A stretch of DNA of 13,175 nucleotides from Actinomycetota bacterium (GCA_013695055.1 JACDBF010000188.1:1-13175); one strand, 5' to 3'. Positions 6,476 to 13,175 are shown, counted from the first letter of the stretch. The notes: generated by a model from the letters alone, not told the origin. Program-made: numbers and translations.

Positions 6476-7825
6476 TCAGGCTACTCCGAAGATGACGAGG
6501 GCCACAACGAGGCAGATCGCTCCGAGGAGGTCCATGCCGCTGGTTACCAGAGGGATGGTGTGGTTATCGGGATCGAATCCAAAGCGGAACGTGACGATCG
6601 CAGCGTAGTAGCCGATGAACGACGCCACCACCGTCGCCAGCAAACCACCGGTCATGGTCACGCCGACGAATCGCAGGGCCCCCGGATAGCCGTAGCCGAG
6701 AAGCTCGGCTATCGCCAGCGAGCTTGCGGCGATGAGGGCGTAGACGGTGACTCCGAGGATGAGAACGATGGCCCCGTCCAAGAGCGCGGCCGCCTCCGGC
6801 TTGGCGCTCGGCGACACGGCTCCGAGGTGGAGCTTCGAGCCAAGTCGAGCGGCAAGGATGCCCCCGAGCGCGCCGGTGATCTCGAGGAACCCGGGCAGGA
6901 TCACAAAGAAGGCCTTGAACAAGCCGAAGACGGGCTCGACCCGCGGCTCGACGACGGTGCCCGCGAGGACGTCGAGCACGATCGCCACGCACAACACCGG
7001 AAAGCTCTCCCGTATGAGCCGCCGGACGACGGCCTGCGCCGAGCTCCATCCTCGGTAGAGCGCGACCGCTCCCGCCACTAAAGAGAGACCGCCGACGGCC
7101 GGCGTCAGCCCGCCTATTCCAACGAGATAGGAGGCGACCAGGATCGAAGGAAGGGTGACGACGTCCCCTATGGCCGTGATGAGCGGAGCGCCCACCGAGT
7201 CGAGGTCCCATCCGCGGCGAAACGACGTCACCGACAGATAGATGGTGAGGGCCAGCACCACCGCCGAGGAGATGAGCCCTCCCACCAGGGCCACCACGAT
7301 GAAGTCCCAGATCGACACTGTAGGGATCGAAAGCAGCGACGCGATGCCGCGCGCCAGGACACCCATGGTCACGGACGTAGAGAGCGTCAAAAGCATGGCC
7401 GCATAGATGTTCTGGGACAACAGGCCCTGTTTGTTCCGGCTCACCTCGAAGAGGCCCGAGTGAATGGATGTGCCGAGGCGGGCCGAGAGCGCGCCAAAGA
7501 TGTTCCCGCGCATGCCGATAGAGACGGGGATGAGAACGAAGAGTCCCTCGACATCCTCGATTCGGTTCTCCATGCCGGCGAGCGTGAGGCCCGCCACCAA
7601 GGAGGTCAGTGCCGCCACGCACACCGCGATGAAGGCCTGGCGAACGGTCACGCGCTCGGAGCTGAAATACGCCCGCACCTGGCGGGCCGGGTCGGCGACC
7701 CGCCGGGCGGTCCCGCGCGCAGCCCGGGCCGGGGGTCCGGTCAGGGCACGCACGGCCGCGACCACCCACCGGAGCAGGAGCGCGCCGGAGGGCGGTGAGT
7801 CTCTTAAGCGTCTCTTAACCGGCAT
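6476..7825 (-). CDS. MgtE/SLC41-type divalent cation transporter (two fused MgtE domains)
   Basis: A 449-residue integral membrane protein with two tandem MgtE transmembrane domains, at about residues 60-240 and 270-449, as in SLC41 proteins. It lacks the N domain and CBS domains of classical bacterial MgtE. Repeat signatures are visible in both halves: IPVSIGMRGNIFGALSARLG / LPGFLEITGALGGILAARLG, then LDSVGAPLITAIGD / DPDNHTIPLVTSGMD. D221 and D432 fall at the place of the Mg2+-selecting aspartate of MgtE, so Mg2+ or another divalent ion is the likely substrate. The first 55 residues are basic and low in complexity. The start is uncertain: ATG at 7825 is used here, while TTG at 7837 would add four residues, and neither has a ribosome binding site. 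Early codons are AGA, TTA, AGA, unusual for this GC-rich DNA, so the true start may be further in. The PhoU-TrkA-C gene follows at once and probably replaces the missing regulatory domains. Confidence 0.88.
   Translation of the reverse strand: MPVKRRLRDSPPSGALLLRWVVAAVRALTGPPARAARGTARRVADPARQVRAYFSSERVTVRQAFIAVCVAALTSLVAGLTLAGMENRIEDVEGLFVLIPVSIGMRGNIFGALSARLGTSIHSGLFEVSRNKQGLLSQNIYAAMLLTLSTSVTMGVLARGIASLLSIPTVSIWDFIVVALVGGLISSAVVLALTIYLSVTSFRRGWDLDSVGAPLITAIGDVVTLPSILVASYLVGIGGLTPAVGGLSLVAGAVALYRGWSSAQAVVRRLIRESFPVLCVAIVLDVLAGTVVEPRVEPVFGLFKAFFVILPGFLEITGALGGILAARLGSKLHLGAVSPSAKPEAAALLDGAIVLILGVTVYALIAASSLAIAELLGYGYPGALRFVGVTMTGGLLATVVASFIGYYAAIVTFRFGFDPDNHTIPLVTSGMDLLGAICLVVALVIFGVA
7799..7818. 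repeat. Perfect 9-base direct repeat with 11-base period
   Basis: GTCTCTTAA occurs at 7799-7807 and again at 7810-7818, separated by GC. Read on the transporter's strand it is TTAAGAGAC-GC-TTAAGAGAC. It sits at the extreme 5' end of the transporter gene as annotated. An 11-base period puts the two half-sites on the same face of the helix, the geometry bound by OmpR/PhoB-family response regulators. The AT-rich core stands out from its surroundings. No function is proven, and chance is possible at this length. Confidence 0.5.
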
Positions 7826-7955
7826 GAGGAAGTCCAAACCGTCGACCGTCGTTACAACGAATAGAGATGAAGACCGGAACGTGTTCGTTCGGGCATCCGT
7901 CTAACACGGTAGGACGGATCCCGGGGAGCGACCCGGAAAGGAAGGATGGAGTTTG

Positions 7956-8159
7956 ATGGCCAAGCAGGTCGCTATTCATGGGTCGAAGCCTCAGCCTCTG
8001 CCGAGGGCTTCGCAGAAGTACCCCTCGGGGCGCAACTGTGAGCATCCGGACTGCACGACGAAGCTATCGACCTACAACAAGCGCAGCAAGTGTTGGGCTC
8101 ATGCCGACATGAAGGTGCCTCGCCTCAGGGGCCGCAAGCCCGCCGCCGGCTCGGCTTAG
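7956..8159 (+). CDS. Small Cys/His-rich (putative zinc-binding) protein
   Basis: A 67-residue basic protein I cannot assign to a named family. Its core is C28-x4-C33-x12-C46-x2-H49 (NCEHPDC, then LSTYNK, then KCWAH), four ligands suited to one zinc ion, with H30 as a spare. The first 26 and last 15 residues are basic and probably disordered; the tail, with RLRGRKP, could touch nucleic acid. A strong purine-rich ribosome binding region (AAGGAAGGA, 7938-7946) precedes the ATG at 7956. A TTG three bases earlier is less likely. A small GC hairpin (7921-7925 with 7932-7936) lies just before that region. It diverges from the transporter gene across about 130 bases. I recall similar short CxHPxC...LSxYN...CxxH proteins in actinobacteria without known function, and infer a possible RNA/DNA-binding or protein-binding role. 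Confidence 0.75.
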   Translation: MAKQVAIHGSKPQPLPRASQKYPSGRNCEHPDCTTKLSTYNKRSKCWAHADMKVPRLRGRKPAAGSA

Positions 8160-8205
8160 ACAGCGCTCGCCAACCGCCCCGCGGCCGGCCCACCCGGAGC
8201 CGTTA

Positions 8206-8211
8206 TATCCT
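8206..8211 (+). promoter_or_regulatory. Probable -10 box of the anchored-peptide / metalloprotease genes
   Basis: TATCCT (within GTTATATCCT, 8202-8211) is a good -10 element ending nine bases before the ATG at 8221. No ribosome binding site lies between, so the mRNA would have almost no leader. It could drive the block that starts with the small secreted protein. Confidence 0.4.
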
Positions 8212-8220
8212 CGCTCAATC

Positions 8221-8520
8221 ATGTCCGTCTTGGAGTCACCACGACTACGCATTGCCCTACCCTCGCTTCTCGTGGCCCTGGCTATCGCCGGTGTGGCGGC
8301 CCCCGCGATGGCGGCCCCCTCCTCTGTGATCCTCGCCCAGGCCGAGGGCGAAGACTCGTCCACGGGCACGAGCACCGAACAGACGACGGGAACCGAGGCC
8401 GGCCCCCCGTGGACTTATCAAATGGCCCGCATCACCGTCGTCTTGACGCTCGGTTTGGGACTGGCCATCGGCCTGATGTACTACCGGCTCATCGTCAAGC
8501 GCCGCCGAGGAGAGGTCTGA
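8221..8520 (+). CDS. Small secreted, membrane-anchored protein of unknown function
   Basis: A 99-residue protein with a Sec signal peptide at residues 1-31 (LRLR-like basic start, hydrophobic core, AMA-A cleavage site near 31/32). A short acidic, Ser/Thr-rich extracellular stretch follows at about 40-62. A single transmembrane helix at about 70-91 ends in a KRRRGEV stop-transfer tail. The mature protein would be only about 68 residues, with an outside segment of some 35, too short for an enzyme. It may be a tether, a membrane-protein partner or a sensor peptide. The gene ends 22 bases before the metalloprotease start on the same strand, so the two are probably co-transcribed. I recognise no family. 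The Thr/Ser content could allow O-glycosylation, which is inference only. Confidence 0.75.
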   Translation: MSVLESPRLRIALPSLLVALAIAGVAAPAMAAPSSVILAQAEGEDSSTGTSTEQTTGTEAGPPWTYQMARITVVLTLGLGLAIGLMYYRLIVKRRRGEV

Positions 8521-8542
8521 GCCGAGCCCGAAGGAAACCTCG

Positions 8543-9625
8543 ATGGCTCGTTTGATCCAGCCGCGTGTCGCTCGTGCGGTCGCCCGTCGGTTGGCCGGCG
8601 ATGAGGCGATGCGGGACTCCTATCTAATGGAGAGGCTGCATAGAGATCTGGCCGAGACCGTGCCGCAGTCCGAGCGGCTCGTTGCCGAGGCAAGCGGCAT
8701 TTCTCCACCCCCGCCGGTGCGGTGGGGGGTAATCGACCGAGCCGCGTGGGCGGACGCTAACTTCGCCGGCATGAACTCGCTGCTCTCTCCTCTGGCCGAC
8801 AAGCTGGGGGCGCGCCTCGACTCCCTGCCTCCGGCGGCACGCGTGATGCAGCAAGGCCTCGTCTCGGTCGAGGTGGGCGCGCTCCTGGGCTACGTCTCGC
8901 GCCGTGTCCTCGGGCAGTACGACCTGTTGGTGCCGGAGACCGAGGGGCCCCCTGCTCGGGGCCGCGGCGCCCCCCCAAACGGCGGCGCAGCCCTTTACTT
9001 CGTGGGCCCCAATATCGTCGAGACCGAGCGGCGCTTCAACTTCGTCCCCCGTGAATTCGCGCTGTGGATCTCGGTTCACGAGGTCACCCATCGCTTTCAA
9101 TTCGCGGGGGTTCCGTGGTTGCGGGAGCGATTCTTCTCGCTGGTCCACTCCTATCTCTCATCGACGGACCTCGACGCGCGCACGCTCGCAGGCCGCTTGC
9201 GCACGGCCGGCAAGCGGCTGCTGACGGGTGCCGTCCCCGCCGAGGAGCGAAACCCCGTCTACCTCCTGGCGAGCCCAGAACAGAAGGAGACGCTGGAAGA
9301 TATTCAGGCCCTCATGTCCGTGGTGGAAGGGCATGGCAACTACGTGATGGATTCAGTTGGAGCCGACGTCATCCCATCATTTAGTCGTATGAGAAGCGTT
9401 TTCGATGGCCGTCGGGCGCACGTCGGCCGGGCCCAGCGGGCGGTCAACAGCGTCATAGGGTTGGACATGAAGATGCGCCAGTACGAGACAGGGCAGAGAT
9501 TCTGCGAGGCGGTTGTCGAGGCGAGTGGGCGGACCGCCCTCGACAAGCTGTGGACCGGGCCCGAGAGCTTTCCGAGCCTGGCGGAGCTCCGGTCGCCCGA
9601 CCGCTGGCTTCACAGAGTTGCCTGA
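8543..9625 (+). CDS. DUF2342-type zinc-dependent metalloprotease-like protein
   Basis: A 360-residue protein resembling the actinobacterial zinc metalloprotease family DUF2342, sometimes labelled coenzyme-F420-biosynthesis associated although no role in that pathway is shown. The zinc site is visible: H179-E-V-T-H183 (HExxH), with E262 in the downstream VVEGHGN motif as the likely third ligand and H264 next to it. Other family-like stretches are SLLSPLADKLG at 78-88, GQYDLLVPE at 124-132 and AGVPWLRERF just after the zinc helix. There is no signal peptide, so it is probably cytoplasmic. An insert that is rich in Gly/Pro/Arg lies at about 134-146. AAGGAAA at 8531-8537 is a good ribosome binding site. 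The position just before tilS-hpt-ftsH matches what I know of actinobacterial genomes. Substrate unknown. Confidence 0.85.
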   Translation: MARLIQPRVARAVARRLAGDEAMRDSYLMERLHRDLAETVPQSERLVAEASGISPPPPVRWGVIDRAAWADANFAGMNSLLSPLADKLGARLDSLPPAARVMQQGLVSVEVGALLGYVSRRVLGQYDLLVPETEGPPARGRGAPPNGGAALYFVGPNIVETERRFNFVPREFALWISVHEVTHRFQFAGVPWLRERFFSLVHSYLSSTDLDARTLAGRLRTAGKRLLTGAVPAEERNPVYLLASPEQKETLEDIQALMSVVEGHGNYVMDSVGADVIPSFSRMRSVFDGRRAHVGRAQRAVNSVIGLDMKMRQYETGQRFCEAVVEASGRTALDKLWTGPESFPSLAELRSPDRWLHRVA

Positions 9626-10673
9626 GGAGTCGCCTCCCCGGAGGCTCGGCGGGCCCGGCTTCGAAGTCGTTGAAAATGCGCGCCGCGCTATCGAGAGGTA
9701 CGGCATGCTGGCGCCCGGCGACACGGTCGTCGTCGCCGTCTCGGGAGGACCGGACTCTACCTGCCTTCTAGACGTGCTCGCCCGCCTGGCCACGATCTGG
9801 GATCTCAACATCGCGGTGGCGCACGCGGACCACGGCCTGTCCGAGCCGTCGGCCGAGATCGCAGCCCGCGTAGCGAGGGAAGCCGCGGAGCAAGGACACG
9901 ATGTCCACGTCGTGCGCTTCAAGGATCTGGAGGGACCAAATCTCCAGGCCCGGGCGCGCGCGCTGAGGTACGGCTTTCTCGACACCATCGCCGGGCGCGT
10001 GGACGCAGCGGCCATCGCAACCGGGCACACGCTTGATGACCGGGTGGAGACCACGCTCGCACGGCTCATCCACGGCGCGGGCACAAAGGGCCTGGCGGGC
10101 TTGGGACCGGTGGAGTCGAACAGGGTCCGTCCGCTGATCGGAGTTCGTCGCTCGGAGACGCGCGCCTATTGCGAGGATCGAGGGCTCTCTTTCGTCGACG
10201 ATCCCGCTAATGAAGATGAGCGATTCGAGCGCGTGGCCGTGCGGCTCCAGGTGGTGGCTGCGATCGAGGAGCGATGGGGCGCGGGAGCGGTGCGCGCCGT
10301 GGCGGCCTCGTCCGAGCGCCTCCGAGAGGACGCGACCGCACTCGATAGGCTTGCGGAGCGCATCTACGGGGGCGTGGCCGCAGTCACCGAGGATGAGGTC
10401 ACCATCGAGCGCCGGGCTCTCGAGCCGCTGCCCCGAGCTCTTCGCCGGAGAGTTCTCGAGCGAGCGATCGGACGCGTGCGCGATCGACACGCCGGCATCG
10501 AGGAGGCGCTCGACGCGCTCGAACGGGAGCACAAGCCGGGGGCCCGGTTCGCGGTCGCGGGCGGCGCCGTCATAGCGCTGGACTCGGATCAGGTGACCGT
10601 CACACCGCCCGCGAGGGATGATGGGGGCGGCGAAGGTCTCCCGTCACAACCCGCAAGTAAGATGACGCCGTGA
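9618..10673 (+). CDS. tilS: tRNA(Ile)-lysidine synthetase
   Basis: TilS uses ATP and lysine to turn the wobble cytidine of the CAU tRNA(Ile) into lysidine, so that AUA codons are read as isoleucine; it is essential in most bacteria. The PP-loop SGGPDS is at residues 42-47, followed by AHADHGL, ATGHTLDD at 134-141 and DDPANED at 194-200, all typical. After the last motif the family usually has F-x-RN-x-(I/V)-R; here it is FERVAVR, so the Arg-Asn pair is changed to Arg-Val. At about 351 residues it is of the shorter type, with a reduced C-terminal part. The start is uncertain: TTG at 9618 overlaps the metalloprotease stop by eight bases. GTG at 9525 would add 31 residues inside the upstream gene, and ATG at 9705 would leave only 12 residues before the PP-loop. 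The 3' end overlaps hpt by GTGA. Confidence 0.88.
   Translation: MPEESPPRRLGGPGFEVVENARRAIERYGMLAPGDTVVVAVSGGPDSTCLLDVLARLATIWDLNIAVAHADHGLSEPSAEIAARVAREAAEQGHDVHVVRFKDLEGPNLQARARALRYGFLDTIAGRVDAAAIATGHTLDDRVETTLARLIHGAGTKGLAGLGPVESNRVRPLIGVRRSETRAYCEDRGLSFVDDPANEDERFERVAVRLQVVAAIEERWGAGAVRAVAASSERLREDATALDRLAERIYGGVAAVTEDEVTIERRALEPLPRALRRRVLERAIGRVRDRHAGIEEALDALEREHKPGARFAVAGGAVIALDSDQVTVTPPARDDGGGEGLPSQPASKMTP
10658..10663 (+). promoter_or_regulatory. Possible leaderless promoter -10 box before hpt
   Basis: TAAGAT ends six bases before the GTG start, the spacing at which transcription would begin on the start codon itself. No ribosome binding site precedes this GTG. The box lies inside the end of tilS, so it would give hpt and ftsH transcription independent of tilS. 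Translational coupling through the GTGA overlap is the alternative. Confidence 0.35.
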
Positions 10674-11230
10674 ACGCGGAGGTCCATCCGGATATCGAAG
10701 AAGTCCTCATCACCGCCCAGGAGATCGAGGACAAGATCTCGGGGCTCGCCAAGCTCATAACCGAGGCCTACCGGGACAAAGATCTGCTGCTGGTGGGCGT
10801 TCTCAAGGGCGCATTCGTCTTCATGGCCGATTTGGCGCGTGAGATTCAGCTGCCGGTTGAGTTCGACTTCATGGCCGTGTCGTCCTACGGATCGTCCACG
10901 AAATCCTCGGGAGTCGTGCGAATACTGAAGGACCTCGATTATGAGATCACCGGTCGGCACGTCTTGCTGGTCGAAGACATCATCGATTCCGGGCTCACGA
11001 TCTCCTACCTGCTTCGATATCTCGAGGCGCGCGGCCCTGAGTCCCTAGAGATCTGCTCTTTGTTCTGGAAGAAGGGCGAGCAGGCGGTGCCGCTGGACGT
11101 GAGATACCCCGGTTTCGAGATTCCTCCGGTTTTCGTGGTCGGCTACGGCTTGGACTACGCGGAGAAGTATCGAAACCTCCCTTACATAGGGGTCCTAAAG
11201 CCGTCCGCGTACGACGCCGAAGTCCCCTGA
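10670..11230 (+). CDS. hpt: Hypoxanthine(-guanine) phosphoribosyltransferase
   Basis: A 186-residue cytoplasmic purine salvage enzyme, joining hypoxanthine or guanine to PRPP to give IMP or GMP. The family motifs are complete: LKGAFVF at 45-51 (the LKG loop), SYGSST at 72-77 in the flexible loop, the PRPP-binding VLLVEDIIDSGLT at 98-110 with E102, D103 and the catalytic-region D106, FWKK at 132-135 for the purine ring, and GYGLDYAEKYRNLPYIG at 158-174. Length is normal for bacterial Hpt. It starts at GTG, four bases into the end of tilS (GTGA overlap). The order tilS-hpt-ftsH is conserved in Gram-positive bacteria. A TAAGAT box six bases before the start suggests it may also have its own leaderless transcript. 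Confidence 0.95.
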   Translation: MNAEVHPDIEEVLITAQEIEDKISGLAKLITEAYRDKDLLLVGVLKGAFVFMADLAREIQLPVEFDFMAVSSYGSSTKSSGVVRILKDLDYEITGRHVLLVEDIIDSGLTISYLLRYLEARGPESLEICSLFWKKGEQAVPLDVRYPGFEIPPVFVVGYGLDYAEKYRNLPYIGVLKPSAYDAEVP

Positions 11231-11272
11231 GGAGGCGCCCAAGCGGGAGGATTCTTTGATTCGGCAGACTGC

Positions 11273-11278
11273 TAACCT
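11273..11278 (+). promoter_or_regulatory. Probable leaderless promoter -10 box of ftsH
   Basis: TAACCT lies exactly six bases before the ftsH ATG, which would place the transcription start on the A of ATG. No purine-rich ribosome binding site is found immediately before the ATG; the nearest, GGGAGG at 11245-11250, is 34 bases away. No clear -35 box is seen. The 54-base gap after hpt otherwise holds nothing recognisable. Confidence 0.45.
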
Positions 11279-11284
11279 TTGCTC

Positions 11285-13175
11285 ATGAAGAATCGCATCT
11301 TCAGATCAGCGGTTTTCTACCTGGTTCTGATCATCGCCGTCGTCTGGGTCTTCAACCTCTACCGGGCGGGCTCCGACCAACCCACCGAGCTGACCTCGGT
11401 CAACGAGTTCGCCGCAAAGGTCGAGTCGGGGGAGATAGCCACCGCCGAGTTCTTGACCCGCGACGAGAAGGTCGTCGGCGACCTGAGCAACGGGGACACC
11501 TACGAGGTCTTCCTCCCCCACGGCACGGTCGACAACTTCGCAGCACTGGCGCGCGACAGCAACGTCGAGGTGACGGCCAACCCCCAACAGGGATCTCTGC
11601 TCCTGTCGTTTCTTTTCCAGTTCCTCCCCATACTGATCATCGTCGGCTTCTTCTTCTTTCTCATGCAGCAGATGCAGGGAGGCGGCAACCGCGTCATGTC
11701 CTTTGGCAAGGCCAAAGCGCGCCTCGTCACGAAGGATCAGCCCAAGATCACCTTTGCCGACATCGCCGGCCTCGATGAAGCCTGCGAGGAGCTGCAGGAG
11801 ATCAAGGAGTTCCTCGAGGCCCCGCAGAAGTTCCAGGCGATGGGCGCCAAGATCCCCAAGGGAGTCTTGTTGTTCGGGCCGCCGGGAACCGGTAAGACCC
11901 TGCTAGCGCGGGCGGTCGCCGGCGAGGCCGGAGTGCCGTTCTTCTCGATCTCGGGCTCGGACTTCGTCGAGATGTTCGTCGGGGTCGGCGCCAGCCGGGT
12001 GCGCGATCTCTTCGAGCAGGCCAAGGCCAATTCGCCGTCAATCGTCTTCATGGACGAGATCGACGCTGTGGGCCGTCATCGCGGCGCGGGCCTGGGTGGG
12101 GGGCACGACGAGCGCGAGCAGACGCTCAACCAGCTGCTGGTCGAGATGGACGGTTTCGACATCAAGAGCGGTGTCATCCTTATCGCCGCTACCAACCGAC
12201 CAGACATTCTCGACCCGGCCTTGCTCCGGCCCGGCCGATTCGACCGCCAGATCGTGGTCGACCGGCCCGACCTCCTCGGGCGCACGGGGATCCTCAAGGT
12301 GCACACGCGCGGCAAGCCGATGGCCAAGGAGGTGGACGTCGAGGTGCTGGCGCGCCGAACGCCTGGGTTCACGGGGGCCGATCTCGCCAACGTGGTCAAC
12401 GAGGCCGCCCTTCTGGCCGCGCGGTTCAACCGCTCCGAGATCGCCATGCTCGAGCTCGAAGAGGCCATCGACAGAGTGCTGGCCGGCCCCCAGCGCCGAA
12501 GCCGGGTGATCTCCGAGAAGGAACGCAAGGTGATCGCGTACCACGAGGCGGGCCACGCTCTCGTTTCCCATGCGCTTCCCAACGCTGATCCGGTGCACAA
12601 GGTGTCGATCGTCTCGCGCGGCCGTGCCCTCGGCTACACGCTCAATCTGCCCACCGAGGACCGCTTCCTGGTCACCCGCTCGGAGCTGATCGACCAGCTG
12701 GCGATGCTCCTCGGGGGCCGGGTCGCCGAGGAGCTCGTCTTCGATGAGCCGACGACCGGCGCTCAAGACGACATCCAGCGCTGCACTCGGATCGCCAGAC
12801 AGATGGTGATGGAGTTCGGCATGTCCCAACTGGGGCCCCTGGCTCTGGGTGAAAGCGAGTCGCAGCCGTTTCTGGGACGCGACTTCGGCCATGTCAGGGA
12901 CTATTCGGATGACGTGGCGGCGCGCATCGACGAGGAGATTCACCGCTTCGTCGAAGAAGCTCACGACGAGGCCCGCGAGATCCTGACCAAGTACCGAGAC
13001 AAGCTCGATCTCATGGTCGACAAGCTGATCGAGAAGGAGTCGCTGGAGAAGAGTGAGGTCGAAGAGATACTCGCCGAGGTCGCCAAGCAATCCCCTGCGA
13101 ATCCCCTCGAGCGCACGAGGCGGCGCCGCCAACAGCGAGAAGCGACCCGGGCGCCCGAGGCCGCGGCCTCGGAGG
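11285..13175 (+). CDS. ftsH: ATP-dependent zinc metalloprotease FtsH (3' end beyond window)
   Basis: The first 630 codons of FtsH, the membrane-anchored hexameric AAA+ protease that pulls out and degrades misfolded membrane proteins and some regulatory proteins. Two transmembrane helices at about residues 8-25 and 104-124 flank an extracytoplasmic domain. The AAA domain shows Walker A GPPGTGKT at 198-205, the pore motif FVGVG, Walker B with D257-E258, and RPGRFDR with the arginine fingers. The protease domain has H420-E-A-G-H424 and D496 in the GAQDDI motif as zinc ligands. After about residue 600 a charged Arg/Glu/Ala-rich tail begins, as is common, and no stop is reached by base 13175. The ATG at 11285 gives the correct N-terminal membrane helix. 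It has no ribosome binding site but a well-placed TAACCT box. Confidence 0.95.
   Translation, partial: MKNRIFRSAVFYLVLIIAVVWVFNLYRAGSDQPTELTSVNEFAAKVESGEIATAEFLTRDEKVVGDLSNGDTYEVFLPHGTVDNFAALARDSNVEVTANPQQGSLLLSFLFQFLPILIIVGFFFFLMQQMQGGGNRVMSFGKAKARLVTKDQPKITFADIAGLDEACEELQEIKEFLEAPQKFQAMGAKIPKGVLLFGPPGTGKTLLARAVAGEAGVPFFSISGSDFVEMFVGVGASRVRDLFEQAKANSPSIVFMDEIDAVGRHRGAGLGGGHDEREQTLNQLLVEMDGFDIKSGVILIAATNRPDILDPALLRPGRFDRQIVVDRPDLLGRTGILKVHTRGKPMAKEVDVEVLARRTPGFTGADLANVVNEAALLAARFNRSEIAMLELEEAIDRVLAGPQRRSRVISEKERKVIAYHEAGHALVSHALPNADPVHKVSIVSRGRALGYTLNLPTEDRFLVTRSELIDQLAMLLGGRVAEELVFDEPTTGAQDDIQRCTRIARQMVMEFGMSQLGPLALGESESQPFLGRDFGHVRDYSDDVAARIDEEIHRFVEEAHDEAREILTKYRDKLDLMVDKLIEKESLEKSEVEEILAEVAKQSPANPLERTRRRRQQREATRAPEAAASE

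Noticed and set aside
6458..7081. 207-codon plus-strand frame
   Set aside because: Antisense to two confident genes and highly charged without pattern; a shadow of the opposite strand.
6564..7769. 401-codon minus-strand frame overlapping the transporter
   Set aside because: Its translation is Arg/Gly/His-rich without domains, typical of an out-of-frame reading of the MgtE/SLC41-type gene, which has clear repeats.
7838..7955. Riboswitch (for example Mg2+-responsive) in the divergent intergenic region
   Set aside because: Only about 120 bases are available, and I see a single 5-base-pair hairpin (7921-7936) on the small-protein side and no known riboswitch core.
8160..8205. GGCCGGCC-type palindrome after the small Cys/His protein as a terminator
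   Set aside because: Short self-complementary GC run without a T-tract; expected by chance in DNA of this composition.
12038..13132. Long open frame (364 codons) on the minus strand
   Set aside because: It lies entirely antisense to ftsH, whose motifs are complete. GC-rich codon bias leaves the opposite strand open. The translation is low in hydrophobic pattern and shows no family motif.

Overview
This GC-rich, gene-dense window looks like chromosome from an uncultured, probably deep-branching member of the Actinomycetota. Three things point there: a DUF2342-type zinc metalloprotease directly upstream of tilS-hpt-ftsH, a DUF4235-like small membrane protein, and start codons with no Shine-Dalgarno sequence sitting a few bases behind a TANNNT box, as in leaderless actinobacterial transcripts. 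The assignment rests on gene content and order read by eye, not on a database search. I see no rRNA, tRNA, CRISPR array, insertion sequence or phage gene, and no gene-free stretch longer than about 120 bases.

Layout. (1) 16-2142 (+) encodes a soluble PAS-PAS-GGDEF-EAL protein that may make and/or break cyclic di-GMP. A small dual-specificity-type phosphatase follows at 2183-2680 (+). (2) 2744-4887 (+) is a two-gene unit with a 4-base GTGA overlap: a betaine-homocysteine methyltransferase and a monomeric-sarcosine-oxidase-like flavoenzyme. Together they suggest one-carbon recovery from glycine betaine or related N-methyl compounds. (3) 7825-4928 (-) is a converging block: a two-domain MgtE/SLC41-type cation channel or transporter, then (5 bases on) a soluble protein built from two copies of a PhoU-like plus TrkA-C unit, then a DUF4235-like membrane protein. 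The first two look like a transporter and its ligand-sensing subunit. (4) 7956-8159 (+) is a 67-residue protein with a C-x4-C-x12-C-x2-H motif, diverging from the transporter. (5) 8221-13175 (+) is the housekeeping block: a small secreted, membrane-anchored protein, the DUF2342-type metalloprotease, tilS, hpt and ftsH. ftsH runs off the right edge.

The least-described parts are the MgtE/SLC41 plus PhoU-TrkA-C pair, with a perfect 11-base-period direct repeat at the transporter's 5' end; the lone Cys/His-rich small protein; and the anchored peptide beside the metalloprotease. The betaine methyltransferase also departs from the human enzyme at two of its three betaine-binding aromatic positions. 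None of these amounts to proof of a new system. They are the places to look.
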